A stretch of DNA of 64,000 bases from Symbiodinium sp. CCMP2592 (GCA_905221615.1 CAJNDT010000329.1:62001-126000), one strand, 5' to 3'; shown: positions 33,756 through 45,700, counted from the first letter of the stretch. Numbers and translations are program-made. Notes: generated by a model from the sequence alone, not told the origin.

Positions 33756-34054
33756 GTGATGGTGAGTTCGTTCGCGGCGACAACAAGGGCGATGATGACA
33801 GGGATGGTGGGAATAACCGCGGCGAGCAGGATGGAAGGCAATGGCATTCGGCACCGAAGCTGAGGATGTGCTTTATGCCACTTTATCCGTTAGCTCGCAT
33901 AAAACCGAAATCAAGGCATCACCTACCACACGCGGGTGCGCCTCAAACTAGCCACATCTGAACCGCAGCTTTTCCTACATCACACTACAAGTGTCCCCAA
34001 ACCCAGACCGGTCCAAATCTTGGATCAGACTTCCCAGCACAAGCTCTCGTGTGC

Positions 34055-34111
34055 CTGGATCTGCCTCATCTCAGATTCATGGGAGGCGACCATGGCGTGG
34101 TATTTGTCCAC
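34055..34111 (-). CDS. Candidate coiled-coil exon with GC donor
   Basis: After a CAAGTGAG acceptor, nineteen codons read VDKYHAMVASHESEMRQIQ, followed by GCACAC at the donor position. GC donors are known from dinoflagellates. It lies between other minus-strand coiled-coil exons. Confidence 0.4.
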
Positions 34112-34338
34112 CTCACTTGGCTTCCAAGCTCCAAGACATTGATGATAGAATACATAGCATACTCCAATGCACAAACAGAACCAATTGTACATGCATACAT
34201 TACAAAAATTGCAGGAATTGGAGACAAAATGATCAGAGGTTGAAGGGCACCCTAACCGGAAACCCTCAAATCTAAACCCCCTTAACCCAAAACCCTAAAC
34301 CCCTCAAGCATTAAACCCTAAATCCTCACAACGCACAC

Positions 34339-34389
34339 CTGCGCCATTAGAGTCTTGTTCTCCTCCTGCAAGCTCTTCCGGAGTCCCGC
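34339..34389 (-). CDS. 51-bp coiled-coil micro-exon, copy B
   Basis: AGLRKSLQEENKTLMAQ, 13 of 17 residues identical to the copy at 32098-32148, with the same TGCGCAG acceptor and CAG|GTGTGC donor and phase 0. Conservation of frame and splice sites in both copies supports a true exon. Confidence 0.5.
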
Positions 34390-34541
34390 CTGCGCAGGTG
34401 AGATAGCTTCAGTTGTTATCGGGTTGAAAGTTCATTCAAGCACCAGCACCACCGTCATGATCAGGGTTTTCATCTTCTTCGCTCCGGTCACGGTTTAGAG
34501 GTTAGGGTACAATAGGAAACCAAGAATGCTCTCTACACAAC

Positions 34542-34629
34542 TGGCCGCTGCCTCGTGGCTGAGCTCGATCTGCACAGCACGGTGCGCGAGATTCAAGTCG
34601 TTCAACTGCTTTTGCAGGTTGCGCCTTTC
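34542..34629 (-). CDS. Candidate coiled-coil exon
   Basis: After a GCTGCTGCAG acceptor the frame reads ERRNLQKQLNDLNLAHRAVQ, then IELSHEAAA, ending at a GTTGTG donor (phase 1). Clear heptad-type coiled coil. It is the most upstream exon of the proposed minus-strand gene at 32.1-34.6 kb. Confidence 0.45.
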
Positions 34630-35344
34630 CTGCAGCAGCACAAGGCCAGGATACAGTTGTATTCTAGGGTTCCGCTGGCCCTAAACACTTCCTGATGAGT
34701 GCCCCAATGTCCGAAAAGAGCGAACCCCTAAGCCACCGACAAAAGTCGCAAGCTGTCACTGGTAGACTTTTTTGAAACCCGACTAGACCTGAACCCTAAA
34801 GCCGAAGAAATCCGACATCCCACGCCCCGACCCGGATGTGGGATTAGGCTTAGGAAGCCCGAACGCGCTTTGGTGATGCATTCTGCCCTCTTGCACAGGG
34901 GTGGAGTTGGGCATCATGATGGGTCGTACTTCGTACATTGTACAGTATGGACTGATCGGTCTTTGGATGTAGGCTTTCTTCAAGGCTGGCTCCAACTTCG
35001 TCAGTGTCGCCGTTTGCTGTCATGCTCGAGATGTTGAGTCTGGGAGCTGGCATTGCGGGGATGTGCCTTTAGCAATCATTCCACGGGCTTCGAGCTGCTG
35101 CATCGGGACCGCGAGATCTTTGATGCCATTCAAACCAGAAATTTAACCCCTGAAATCCCGTGACAAAACATGGAGGCGAAGCAGAAGCAACAGCAGCAAC
35201 CTCAAAGTGCGGCTTGAACCTCTTGCTAGTGTGCTAGTCAACCTAAGCCCTCAACCTTGTAGCTAGTCCTATCATCCTGAACGACATGGTTCCTGTGGTT
35301 CTGACTACCAACCACGAACCCTAAACCTTAAACCCTACCGAGTT

Positions 35345-35457
35345 TCTAACAACTCTGTGGCCACGCATTGCCAGACATTGAGCTCGCTCTCGAATGCGCG
35401 AAGCAGGAAAGCGGTGTAGTTGGCGCAGTCACCCCCGGCGCTTCCGGTCAGGCCATC
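35345..35457 (-). pseudogene. Light-harvesting (acpPC/FCP) exon, downstream part
   Basis: The segment begins DGLTGSAGGDCANYTAFLLR and continues AFESELNVW, matching the dinoflagellate chlorophyll a/c light-harvesting pattern DGLTGSAWGDW, then LRAFENELG. It follows the exon at 35553-35651 after a 95-bp GT-AG intron and continues its frame (FFQ | DGLTG). Two conserved Trp positions are replaced by Gly and Cys, and the frame ends in TAG at about 35340 without the expected next transmembrane helix. A GC donor near 35368 is possible. These proteins bind chlorophyll and carotenoid in the thylakoid; this copy is probably decayed. Confidence 0.65.
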
Positions 35458-35552
35458 CTCTTATGTTGTCTACATCGTGAAACACAATCAGGTGGGTACA
35501 CGACAAATACATGTCTATACATCTGGCATAGCACATACTGCTAACACCCCAC

Positions 35553-35651
35553 CTGAAAGAACATGCCGATGATGGCCAGCCCGTGCTTCAGCTCCATCTG
35601 ACGTCGGCGGGCGTCGTCATCCTTTGTGAATCCAGCAGGATCCCAGGAAGC
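35553..35651 (-). pseudogene. Light-harvesting (acpPC/FCP) exon, upstream part
   Basis: Thirty-three codons between a GGCATGCAG acceptor and a CAG|GTGGGG donor, phase 0. The residues SWDPAGFTKDDDARRRQMEL followed by KHGLAIIGMFFQ match light-harvesting proteins: the WDPxGFTxDxD loop, the RRRxxELKHG start of a chlorophyll-binding helix, and the AIIGMFFQ end typical of helix 3. The Arg after KHG, which normally pairs with the helix Glu and helps bind chlorophyll, is missing, and several helix residues are lost. It looks like a helix-1 start joined to a helix-3 end. No further upstream exon (transit peptide) was found. Confidence 0.7.
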
Positions 35652-35938
35652 CTGCATGCCAAGTCCAATTTCAAGCATGTACAGCAGTAACACTATCACA
35701 CAACCAACTTCGAGTTGTTGTTGCACAACAATTGCCACATGACCTGTATCCCATGAACCAACGGCGACGAAATCACGGTGCGGCAGGCCGCGGAGGAAAA
35801 CAAAAACACGGGGGGCACATCAGAGGGCGTGGCTGCTCCATTTCTTTATTGGGGGCGTGGAGGCACATGTCTATCCTCGTTCAATAATAGGAATTATATC
35901 TCTTAATATGTTAGTATTTATGTTGGTAAAAATAATAC

Positions 35939-36199
35939 TAGACAATAATGACTGTACTACAAATACTACTAATAATAAGAATAATAACACCTGATCAATC
36001 ATGCATGAAAGGCCCGCCTTCGGCCGCTTCAACCACGGCCGGGGTCCCGCCGCTTTAGACTCCCCCGGCTGCCCCTCGGATTCGGCTTGACAGAGATTTT
36101 GGGGGGATTATCCCTTTTATAAGGCCTAATATGATTGATCATGTGTCATTATCTTTTAGTAGCAGTGCTATTATTCCTGTTAGTTTCATAGTGTTCTAG
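35939..36199. mobile_element. MITE-like foldback element
   Basis: Both ends read CTAG. The left arm (about 35939-36018) is an imperfect inverted copy of the right arm (about 36120-36199): for example ATGATTGATCA with flanking GTGT and ATTAT words on both sides. The central 100 bp is GC-rich. No open frame and no clear target duplication. Probably a small non-autonomous DNA transposon. Confidence 0.6.
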
Positions 36200-37180
36200 C
36201 CTTTCAGGTGCCTTTCCGGGAAACATGTGAAATCCTCAAATCTTCAAGGTCGAGAGTTTTAATGTACATCCTTGGCTTTTTAACCCCACCCGCCCTAGTT
36301 ACTTTAGTTTGAAAATTACGGTTCTGGAAGATTGACACTTGTCTGGGACTCTTTCCAGTGAATCCTCAATCTCCAACCTTCGGAGGCGGAAACTTGTCAT
36401 ACTCACCTCTTTACGAAGCCCATAATAACTTCGAGGGGGCCTTCAATCCTGAGGAACGGGAGATTTACAACTCAGCCCAGGTTCAAAACTACAATTTTCG
36501 TGAAGATTGGAGATTCCCTGTGCCAATATCTTCAGTCTTCGGTGAGGCGAGTTTTCAAACTCACCTGTGGAGTTTTAGAACCATGCCCGATTGAAGACCT
36601 CCCGAAAAGTCTCTGGCGGAATCGTCAATCTTAAGAAACGGCTGTTGTGCAACGCACATCTTCAGTCTTCAAGCCATCCCTCGAGGATGGAAAGTCGAGA
36701 AACAAAAAAGTGTAATGCATCTGTGTGTATATATATACATATATATATATATATACAAATCATGTGTCTGAATGTATCTGTGAATCCCAACGTGCCGCTA
36801 AAACTTCTCCCACAAAACCTGCACCCTAACCCCAAAACCATCCGTAATCCCGCTCTTATTATCACCCTTGCAGACATGGAGCAGGGGCGCAATAACAGCG
36901 GCTGCACACCCCTATGCGGCAGTCGCAGCCGCCCCAAATGGCCTCAGGCAGTCTAAATTAAAGGGCTTCAGGCGGCTTAATGATGCCCTCGTCGGGCTTT
37001 GTTGCGAAAGCACTGTTTCGGGAGCGCGGTGACTACACCGGGCAGCCTACTCAGGTGCTGGACAAAGCCCGCTGCCTGCCTGTGTCGTGCCACCGCTACG
37101 GGAAATTACCTTCCGCTTCCAAAATGGCTATAGCATGTACGATCTAAAAATTCGGTGGGACCTGTGCTGTGACTATACTT
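36200..37180. other. Intergenic or intronic DNA, one open frame
   Basis: A plus-strand frame, 36358-36594 (79 codons, Asn/Tyr/Phe/Glu-rich), is open with a GTG first codon and no recognised family. A TA-rich microsatellite sits at 36727-36758. Nothing else recognised. Confidence 0.35.
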
Positions 37181-37182
37181 AC

Positions 37183-37275
37183 CACATTTAGCCAACTTCA
37201 ACTTCGTGATGTCGTGACAAGCATTGCAGCCCAAGTCGCGGCTGGGGTGCGTGGCAATGCGCGACTTGGCGCAGC
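37183..37275 (-). CDS. Candidate Cys-containing exon (CxxC)
   Basis: Acceptor CAGCCTAG, consensus donor GTAAGT (after 37183), 93 bp. The open frame reads CAKSRIATHPSRDLGCNACH, then DITKLKLAKC. Four Cys, including CNAC, and two His suggest metal binding or disulfides. Enters in phase 2 and leaves in phase 1, both compatible with splicing. Family unknown. Confidence 0.4.
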
Positions 37276-37448
37276 CTAGGCTGCACATGCACAAATAAAG
37301 TTAAGGACAGCTACTGTTTTTGCTTGCTTATCAGTGTCTTTGTGCTTGGGGTTTACATAAGGCTAAGCCGACAGGCGGTGGGGGGAGGATTGGGGGGAGA
37401 TGTTATCAAGTCTCCACAAAAACAACATTCCGGCACTGAACGATTTAG

Positions 37449-37502
37449 ATGTTGAGTTTCTGTGAGCTGGACTTGAGCAACGCCGAGACCTTATGCCTTC
37501 AG
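37449..37502 (+). CDS. Candidate 54-bp exon
   Basis: Eighteen codons, MLSFCELDLSNAETLCLQ, between a GATTTAG acceptor and a CAG|GTCAAA donor. The LxxLDLSN spacing resembles a leucine-rich repeat, but one unit is too little to claim it. Confidence 0.2.
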
Positions 37503-37856
37503 GTCAAAGCTGGGAGCCATGATAGCCAGTTTGAACAATCACACCTTAAGAATGTCCATGCACCGGGTCTCCTGGTTTTCAGGCTGAGTCATATAGCTAC
37601 CAAAGAACACACCAATTCACAACCACTGATTGTATATCCGTTAAGTGGTGCACGAGGTTAGGCCATGGCATTCATGTTTTCCCTATGCAGAGCACTTGTG
37701 CCAATATCCACGGTATGTACAGCAGAACATGACGTTTCATGCGTGAGGTTCTGGTATCGATGATACTGTATAAATGCTCGCCTCACCGAGCGTTATGTTG
37801 TAGTTGTAGTGGTCGCTCGTTACGTTGCACAACCAGACGTACGATAAAAGTATATA

Positions 37857-38097
37857 TGTATAGATATAGATATAGATGTAGACATATTATTATTATATAT
37901 AATATATTTATAATATAATATATATTATATTATATATTATATATTATATGTTATATGTTATATATTATATATTATATATTATATATTATATATTATATAT
38001 TATATATTATATATTATATATTATATATTATATATTATATATTATATATTATATATTATATATTATATATTATATATTATATATTATATATTATACG
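37857..38097. repeat. TATAT / ATATT microsatellite
   Basis: Nearly pure TATATTA-type tandem repeats. The YIIYYILYI frame is an artefact. Confidence 0.97.
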
Positions 38098-38194
38098 TAT
38101 AGTAACACTGCATTGATACAACTTGCTTATGCACAGTCTGCTTGGAAGGCAATCAATATGCACGAACGCTTGCCTGCCGTTTTCCTGTTGATTA

Positions 38195-38455
38195 CTTTCC
38201 TTCTTCAGTTTGTTTGTTCTTTTATTATTCATGCATATGTTTGTTCTTGAGTATTTGTTTGTTTCTGTGCTTCGTCTTTCCTTTCTTCCTGTCCATCTTT
38301 CTTCCTCTGTTTGGTCCTTCTATCACCCGTTTCTGGCTTTCTTCCTGCGTTGCTTCCCTTCTGTCTGTCTTGCTTCTTTCTTTTCTTTCTTTCTGCCTTT
38401 CTTCCTTGCTTTGGTCCTTGTTCTGCCGTGTTTCTTTCCTTCTTCCTGGGTTCTT
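38195..38455. repeat. Pyrimidine-rich TTTC/CTTC tract
   Basis: TTTCTTCC-type sequence similar in kind to the TTTC tracts at 23.1-25.7 kb, followed by an A-rich, G-poor stretch (38520-38600). Frames here are low-complexity artefacts. Confidence 0.7.
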
Positions 38456-38599
38456 GTCGTTGCCGGTGGAAGAAAAACAACAAAAGCACGCCAAATCCGT
38501 CCAGAACGCGAGGGTAATAGTGTTTTCTCTAGGAAAACCAAGGAAAAGCACCAAAAAAAAACAAAGACCCAAAACAAAAAAAAACGAAAAAATAGGCCC

Positions 38600-41275
38600 T
38601 CCGATTAGTCTACTGCCCGGAAAAGCCTTCGTAGGAAGCCCTTGGGTCCCAAGCTTGTGCGACTTACATGTTCTCTGCTGCTCACAATTAGGAGTGGCAT
38701 GGATCTATACAGGGTCCAGAGGAAATACCTCAATACAAGGGAGAATCCTAACTCCTCAAAACCCTGAAGCGTTAACCCTCAAACCCCAGACCCAATATCT
38801 AGCCTCCAGAAAGGCATCACCAAAACCTGACGAATTCGAGAGCGAAGGCAGCCAAGGAGCGACGCTCAAGCTTGCCGGATCTTGGCGGTCAGGGTTTTAA
38901 GTACCAGGCATTAAGATTCTACCGGTTGGGTTGGAGATGAAAAGCTTGGGTGGTTGGGCGCTTTTGCCAACCGACTGGGAATCAGACTGGTAGGCAAAAC
39001 GAAACCCTAAAGCGTGAAAACCCCCTTCGGTTCTGCAAGTTTAGGTGTGGAGCTTATGATCTAAAAGTGTGCCTTAGCGACTAAGGGACCTTGTTGTAGG
39101 TCATGTTACAGGATTTCGGCATGGAAAAATGCAACTATGTTAAAGGCTATACTAACTATAAGTTATGAAAGAACTTTATCCACCCGTCGAACCGTGTGTT
39201 CACGGGCCATGCGTTTCATCTTTCTCGTCCTGATCAAACCCAACGAGGCTTGTGTACTGAGAAGCTACAAGTACCTGTTCTGCAGAACCCTTCGGATGGT
39301 GTCAGGGTCCAAAACCCGCTTGCAGAACCTACTCGACCTTGCGATTCAACTCCCAGGCGTGGGCGCACTTGGCTTGGAGCATGGAACACTCACTGGTTTC
39401 AGCTACACAAACCGGGTTTCTGCAGGGTTGAAGCCTGGTGGCTTCAGGCGTGCATTTACGATCTGCTGACAACTCGAAGTTGGCAGAAGCAGGGCAGCCC
39501 TTTCCTCGTGATGTGGAGCATCAACCCCAAACGGACCCCAAAATCCTGGTTGTTCCTGGCTCAGTCACATGAACTCGACCACCAATCCTCAAGTTTAAAC
39601 CCGAATTCCTGAACTCCACACTCGAAGCCCTTTGGCCGGGCCGGGGACAGTCTTGGCTGGAGGAGGGAGCCTCATTGCGGCCTTTGGCCTCAAGAAGATG
39701 GGGGGTTTTGGCTTCGGAATTAAGGCTTTACTGCAGTGATTCGGGATTTCATCGATTTAAGGTAGCTTCGCACAGGATTTCATGGATGCCTGTGCTCTTC
39801 AGCTTGGAGCACTACTTCTACCTGCACTCCAGGCCCGCCGAACGTGATACTACAGGGGCCTGAATAATTAGAATAGGGTTTGGGAGACGATTACACTATA
39901 ATAAGGAGCCCCCCCAAAACGGCTATACTGAAGCCTTTTCGTAGCCCTTGCAGAAGGCCTTATAGACCGCTGATTGTTGCTTGTCGGGAAACTGAGGATG
40001 TCATGGCAAGTTTCCATTTACATCACATCGATCCGTCCTATATCCTGTGTCAAGCAGGGGGCCCTAAACCCGAAACTTGATGCCCTGCAGCCAAGGTAAA
40101 ATCGGGTGTCATCAAGGGGAAGCCTCAAATGAGATGACAACTCGCATGGGAGTTTCAGAAAACTGGAGTCCCTTGTTTGGAGGTCACTATTGTAAAGATC
40201 CTGATGTTTCGGGTCCGATGTTAGGGTCGCACGTTTGGCAGTCTAGCGATGAACCACCCTTTCCCGAGCAAGACCTTCAGGGTTTAGTTTAGGGTTCAGA
40301 ATTTAGGACATATAAGTCCCTAAACCCTAAACAAAAACTTAACCGTCATATAAGCCCTCAAACGGAGAAAGTGCAAACGAATCCGAGAACCTCGATTTTT
40401 TGAAAGGGGCCTGAAGAAGTAGTAGACTCGGGTTTAGGATTTCTGCCTGCCTTTTTAAGGAACTATATATAGGAACCTGGTGATAGCATATCTACCCAAG
40501 GCGAATTCTACGCTTGTTCTGGAGCCCTGGCGGCCCTAATCCCTCCACCCGAAAGCCGTACGAAAACTGCAAGCCCTGAAACCCAAAAGCCCAAAACCCT
40601 AAACGCAATCGCCGCATGAAACACGACCCTGACGACAAGGGACCTCTACAACCCTAGGACTTCCAGAATCCAAAACGTCAACTGTTGAGGATTCTCATCT
40701 AGTATGTGTTCTCGCCTCACACAAATCCCTAGTTCGGTGCATTGGGGCTAAAGTAGAAGCGATTTTACATGGGACAGCAACAAACGACCGATATCCGAAG
40801 CCCTATACTTTTATATCAATCCTCGGACCCAAAAGCACCAAGAGCCAAAACCCTCGAACCCAAACCCAGAATCCAACAAATGCAACGCCCAAAGGGTCCA
40901 AAGTACCTGTATTGTAGACTGTAGGGTTTGTAGATAAGGAACTATTATTATGATTTGGGGAAGTATCCCCCATAACAGTATCTAGGACCTTAACCCAAAA
41001 AGGATACCCATACCGCCGCCTTGATCGGTCGTGGCTTCGGCTTCGCCACCTCCAGCGACTGGGGCAGATGCTGTTTCGGGTGTAGGTTCACGAGGGTCTG
41101 GGCTCGGGTTAATCTGGAGGTTCACGGACAGAGGCTGTCGTTTCGGCCCTAGGGCTTGGAGCTTGGGGCTTAGAGCCTACTTGTCCAGTATGATGAGGCA
41201 CTAAAGGTTGACCTCTGCAGGTGCATCTGGATTATAGGGTTTATGGTATCCCAGAGAGGTTAAAGGTTACATATC
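38600..41275. other. Gene-poor DNA with telomere-like words
   Basis: CCCTAAA-like words at 38750-38800, 39000-39020, 40310-40330 and 40590-40610. A plus-strand frame is open at 39196-39612 (139 codons) but no domain is recognisable. A copy of the 6226-6312 repeat lies at 39858-39920, and a weaker one at 40398-40440. Confidence 0.45.
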
Positions 41276-41277
41276 AT

Positions 41278-41336
41278 CTACTACTACTACTACTACAACT
41301 ACTACTACTACTACTACTGCTACTACTACTACTATA

Positions 41337-41430
<94 letters not shown>
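41278..41430. repeat. ACT/CTA trinucleotide microsatellite
   Basis: Same motif as the 29.2-kb tract, shorter and purer. Confidence 0.97.
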
Positions 41431-41431
<1 letters not shown>

Positions 41432-42084
41432 GCAACTGAAAAAGTTGGTCGCGGTGTGCAACTACAGTAGTTCAGATGGGGCTTCGACACTCGGGAAGGC
41501 CGAAGGTGCAGGCGCGATTGGGGTACAAGTTGAGGGTTTAGGAACTATAGGGTGCAGAGATTAAAGTTTCGCGTTGAGGAAACCAAAGCCAAAGCATTCG
41601 GACTTAGGACCTTGAAGTCGCTTGGTGGGTCAGAACATGACTTACACAGGCAATAACCCTACTTAGCCAAGTTCTAAATCCATCTCCAACAACCCTATAA
41701 CAACTCTGAAATCTTACGCCCTAAAGCCTAAACTCTGGGGGTTGAGGAACTGAAATAATGGAGCTTTAAGCCCGAACACCAGAGCCTGCATGGTATTCTA
41801 CCCACCAACCCTGAAGTATGGCCCGAATCCTTGCCATGAGACTGGAAGAGCCGGGTATTCTTCGAAAAAAGACGGCATCTTTCCTGGGCTGTGTGAAACA
41901 TGCTGCTGACATGCATGAAATATAGGTTTGGGAAGGAAGCCGCACGTGTATAAAATCACCTAAAGCTTCCCTCTACAGGATGCTACGCCCCCAGAGTGAA
42001 TACACTCATTATGAGGGCACCGGGGGAAGGGAACATTGATGACTGATGACCGTGCGTGTGGTACCACGGTCATGCCTGTTTGAG

Positions 42085-42350
42085 CGCCTCCGATTACCAG
42101 AGCATCCATGACCAAACTACAGTATCATTCATGCTCGAGCGCATGCGACGACTCGAGCATCCATGACAAAATCATATTAGAGCTCATGTTCGACTACTGG
42201 TACCATAGCATCCAGGACCAAAACATAACATCACTCGTTTTCGAGGACATCCGACAAGCAAACCAACCATGACTAAACCATGGAATGCTCAAGGGTATCA
42301 GAGCATCCAAACCGTTCATGTTCGCATGCTCGAGCGCATGGCATTACCAG
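42085..42350. repeat. Degenerate minisatellite, about 55-65 bp units
   Basis: Four to five drifting units share AGAGCATCCATGACCAAA and CATGCTCGAGCGCATG. No coding sense. Confidence 0.65.
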
Positions 42351-42392
42351 AGGGCGAGATGTAGTGCACCTCTGAAACAAATGCGCCTGCAG

Positions 42393-42437
42393 AATGACGA
42401 GAATCGGGTTCAAGAACGGCATGAAAAACGAAATCAG
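42393..42437 (+). CDS. Candidate 45-bp coiled-coil exon
   Basis: Fifteen codons, NDENRVQERHEKRNQ, between a GCCTGCAG acceptor and a CAG|GTCGAA donor, phase 0. Highly charged helical composition. Confidence 0.3.
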
Positions 42438-42439
42438 GT

Positions 42440-45400
42440 CGAAGCGAAGCGCTCGTTCAGAGTCATTTCTTTTCACAGTTTCGCAGGCATCGGTTATTTC
42501 AGGGGTTATAGGTGCAAGTAAAATCCCGCTATTACAGCTACGCACACAAATCCCAAAACCCCACAGGCAACCGTTTGGGAGCATGTTGGAGAGTGGTCAT
42601 GCTTGGATGGTTTGCAAGCCACTGCTATTCGATTTCGATGTGAATGACACTGTAATGAGCGGCACCCTTGTTTTGAGGAATGTCCATGGTGTCAGGGTTT
42701 TATGATGTTTTATGTGAGGACCAAAGGTTAGATAGGCCCCTAGTGTGGGGTGGTGTGCAAGCCGGGCTGTTGCTTGCGGGTTCAAGGACTCAGTCAGCTT
42801 GACAATGGACATATTCGGGGTATAATGAGTTATACGTATATCGCTAAGGCCCCCTGACCCTAGAGCCTAAATCCATAAACCATCAAATCATATGCCGGGG
42901 ACCTAAATCTTTGTTTAGGATTTTAGAGTTTTAGGAAATAGGATTTGCGCAGGACCTCGACAGAGGCTTGAGGCGTTCCCGCTTGAATGGGGGTTTCCAC
43001 AAATCTAGAGCAGCAGCTTTCGGGTATTGGTCGAGTTTGTCGCCCCAGGTTCCCCCGTTCCCAGACCCTGGACCCCGAAGCCTTCATCCTAAAGCATAAA
43101 TCCTGAATCCGAAGCCCTAAATCCTAAACCTGCAGCCCTAAACATCCCCAGATGCCGGTACACAGCTGAACCCGGAACCCCAAACCCATCATCACAGTCC
43201 TCCGGCAGTCTTGGCTCACCCGGAAGGGCTTCGATGCTGGTTGGGGGTTTTATCCATTTCTCCCATCGAGGGCTTCAGTTTGGATGCGTCAGAGATTCCG
43301 GCAGAAGGGCTTCCCGGGTCTGTCAAGTTCGGATCTACTTACTGTAACAAACTTGCGTGGCGGCCCCCTAAACCCTAAACCCTGATGGGCTGAGAAGACC
43401 CCAACCCCCTGACCCACCCAAAATCCTAAACCCTACCCTAAACTCTCATCCTTTACTCCAAACCTTAACCTTTCACCCTGCCGCATGCGATGAGTCTGGG
43501 TAAAACTAAAAACGTGAACGTGGGGGTTCTCAGGTTTGTGGGTCCCTTGAAACAAGGATCTTGTATTCTGGTGTATGCAAGGAAGCAACTTCCAATTTTT
43601 TAAACTCTCACCCAAAAACACTTAGAACCCTAAACCCTAAGGCCCTAAGACTACATCCGAAGTCCTAGACACAATCTTGTTTGACGCATCTCATCTCACC
43701 CCATCATCTCAGGAGTCCTATATTTGTGTCGGACATATACGCACCCTGAACCCGAAACCCTAAGTCCAAGCGGCGCGAGGAAGAAATCCTAAACGCTCAA
43801 CTCCTGGGGACTTGAGGGACATGGAGCGGTGCAGGGTTTAGAAGATCCAGGTTTCGGTGCTCCATGATGCAGAGGCCGACATGAACACCAATGTTGCTAT
43901 GGCCCCACATTCCTCGTATAATTACAGCATAGAGTCCTGCAAATAACCCTCAAATAACATAGGCAATTGCCTAGACCTCATAGGGTCTCACAAATGAGTG
44001 GCGCTCAAACCCTAAACAAAACACCCAAAGCCCCTCAATAAAGAGCCAATGCATCCTCCGGACACTTCGGTAAGGCAGTCCATGCCTATAGACCAATCCA
44101 AGACCCTCCCAAGCTCCCCAGCAGGATTGTATAGTATAGGGGGCTGTAGGATGGGGTCCGATACTGATCGAAGGTTGCTCCTAAGCCTTGAACCCCAAGT
44201 GAACCCCACAACTCACATTCAAAGCCCAGGCACTGTGCGCAAATGAGGTCCTTCAGGGTTTAGGGTTTAAGGTGGTTTCAAGTTTTGGGTTGCAGGTCGC
44301 GTTGACGAGTTGCGGCTTCGGGTCTGGGGTGAATTGGGCTTCGAATTATCACGGGTTCAGTGTTAGCGACCTAGAGCGCAGGGTTTAGGGTCGGGAGCTC
44401 GGCATTCTTCGAATCTTCGAAGTTTCAACTATTGATGCGATCCGTAAGTGCTGGACTATTAAGCGCTGACAAGTGCAGATTTAAAGAGCTCAGCGCTGTG
44501 CCGGCCCCGAGTCCATTCTGGATCCGATTGGCCCGCACAAGCCCGCCCAAGCCCGTTCATGGGACTGAAAAAATGGCTGGGACCCTGGACATCAGCAGGC
44601 TTTAACATCCAAGGCTTGCCAGGGGATGAGGGTTTCAGGGGGTAGCAATTGATTTGTGCCGGATTTGGGCGCAGAGCATGGGGTTTTGGGATTGAAGTGT
44701 GTTATCTAGGGCTGATCGGTCAGAGCTATGTTATCCCTCGCACTTACGCCTTCCGCTGGCAGAGCCATCAAGCGATATTCCCTTGCAACTTGAAACCTAA
44801 AACTTAAACCGTGAACCTGTAAACCCTAAACTCTGAACCCGACACCGTGTCTTGACTTCCAGGGAAGCTTTTCAAGGATTGTCTCCCACAGCCTATTGCA
44901 CTGCTGGCGGTTATAGAAATGTGGGACGTGGCTGTGTACAAACAGCCCTTGAATCTCTTTGCAAGGAATCATACACACTATGCGAGGATACATAGGAGTA
45001 TATAGAGGTATATACGGATATTTGGGATCTGTAAGCTGTTAAGGTTGTACAACTTCGGGGTTTCCCGTGAGGACTCTCATCTACCAAATAACAATATCAT
45101 GGAGTCGCTGTTAAAGCCGCCTCTGATGGAAAATACCAGAGAAGATCTCGTGGCAAAGGCAGAGGGTTGAAAGGACGACTGCAAGAGCGAAGAATCCGCA
45201 ATGCAATGGACGGCTGGTGCGTCCCTTATTGCGGTACAAGGCAACTTGCCCCCTGAACACCCGCGCCCTGACGACAACAAAGCCCTTGGCTCTCATCGTT
45301 GCGGTCAATTGGCTCTTTGCTTGCTTAATCAAACTTTCACTAACCAGTTTTTGAGTCGCTCATGTTCACATTGATCGGTCTTCCACACAACTCTGCATAT

Positions 45401-45700
45401 CATTCTAGGTGCCATGCTTCCTCAATGCTATTTTTGTTTTGTGAGGGGTGGGTGCAAAGAAGTTAGCTCAACTTGGACCCAAGGAAGAGACCGTCACCCC
45501 CATTCTACTCAAAAGAACTCTTCAGATCAAAAGTAAAAAGTAAGAACACATCGTACGGCTCCGGTGTATTGCACTGCCAGGACGGAATTGAAACGGTCAT
45601 TAGAGACTTAGTTGCTGGAAACAAAACGCAATACCAAGCCTTCAGACCATAAACTTCACATAGATGACCGGTCCCTAAAACCCCAACCCACGCCCACCCA
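42440..45700. other. Gene-poor DNA with telomere-like words
   Basis: CCCTAAA-like words are dense at 43080-43150, 43365-43460 and 43620-43660, and TTTAGGG-like words at 44250-44400. A minus-strand frame at 45332-45111 carries a hydrophobic segment (CGFFALAVVLSTLCLC) but has no other support. Confidence 0.4.

Noticed and set aside
35041..35110. Possible further coiled-coil exon (QLEARGMIAKG) on the minus strand
   Set aside because: Only a very short open stretch with a doubtful GC donor; not enough to list.
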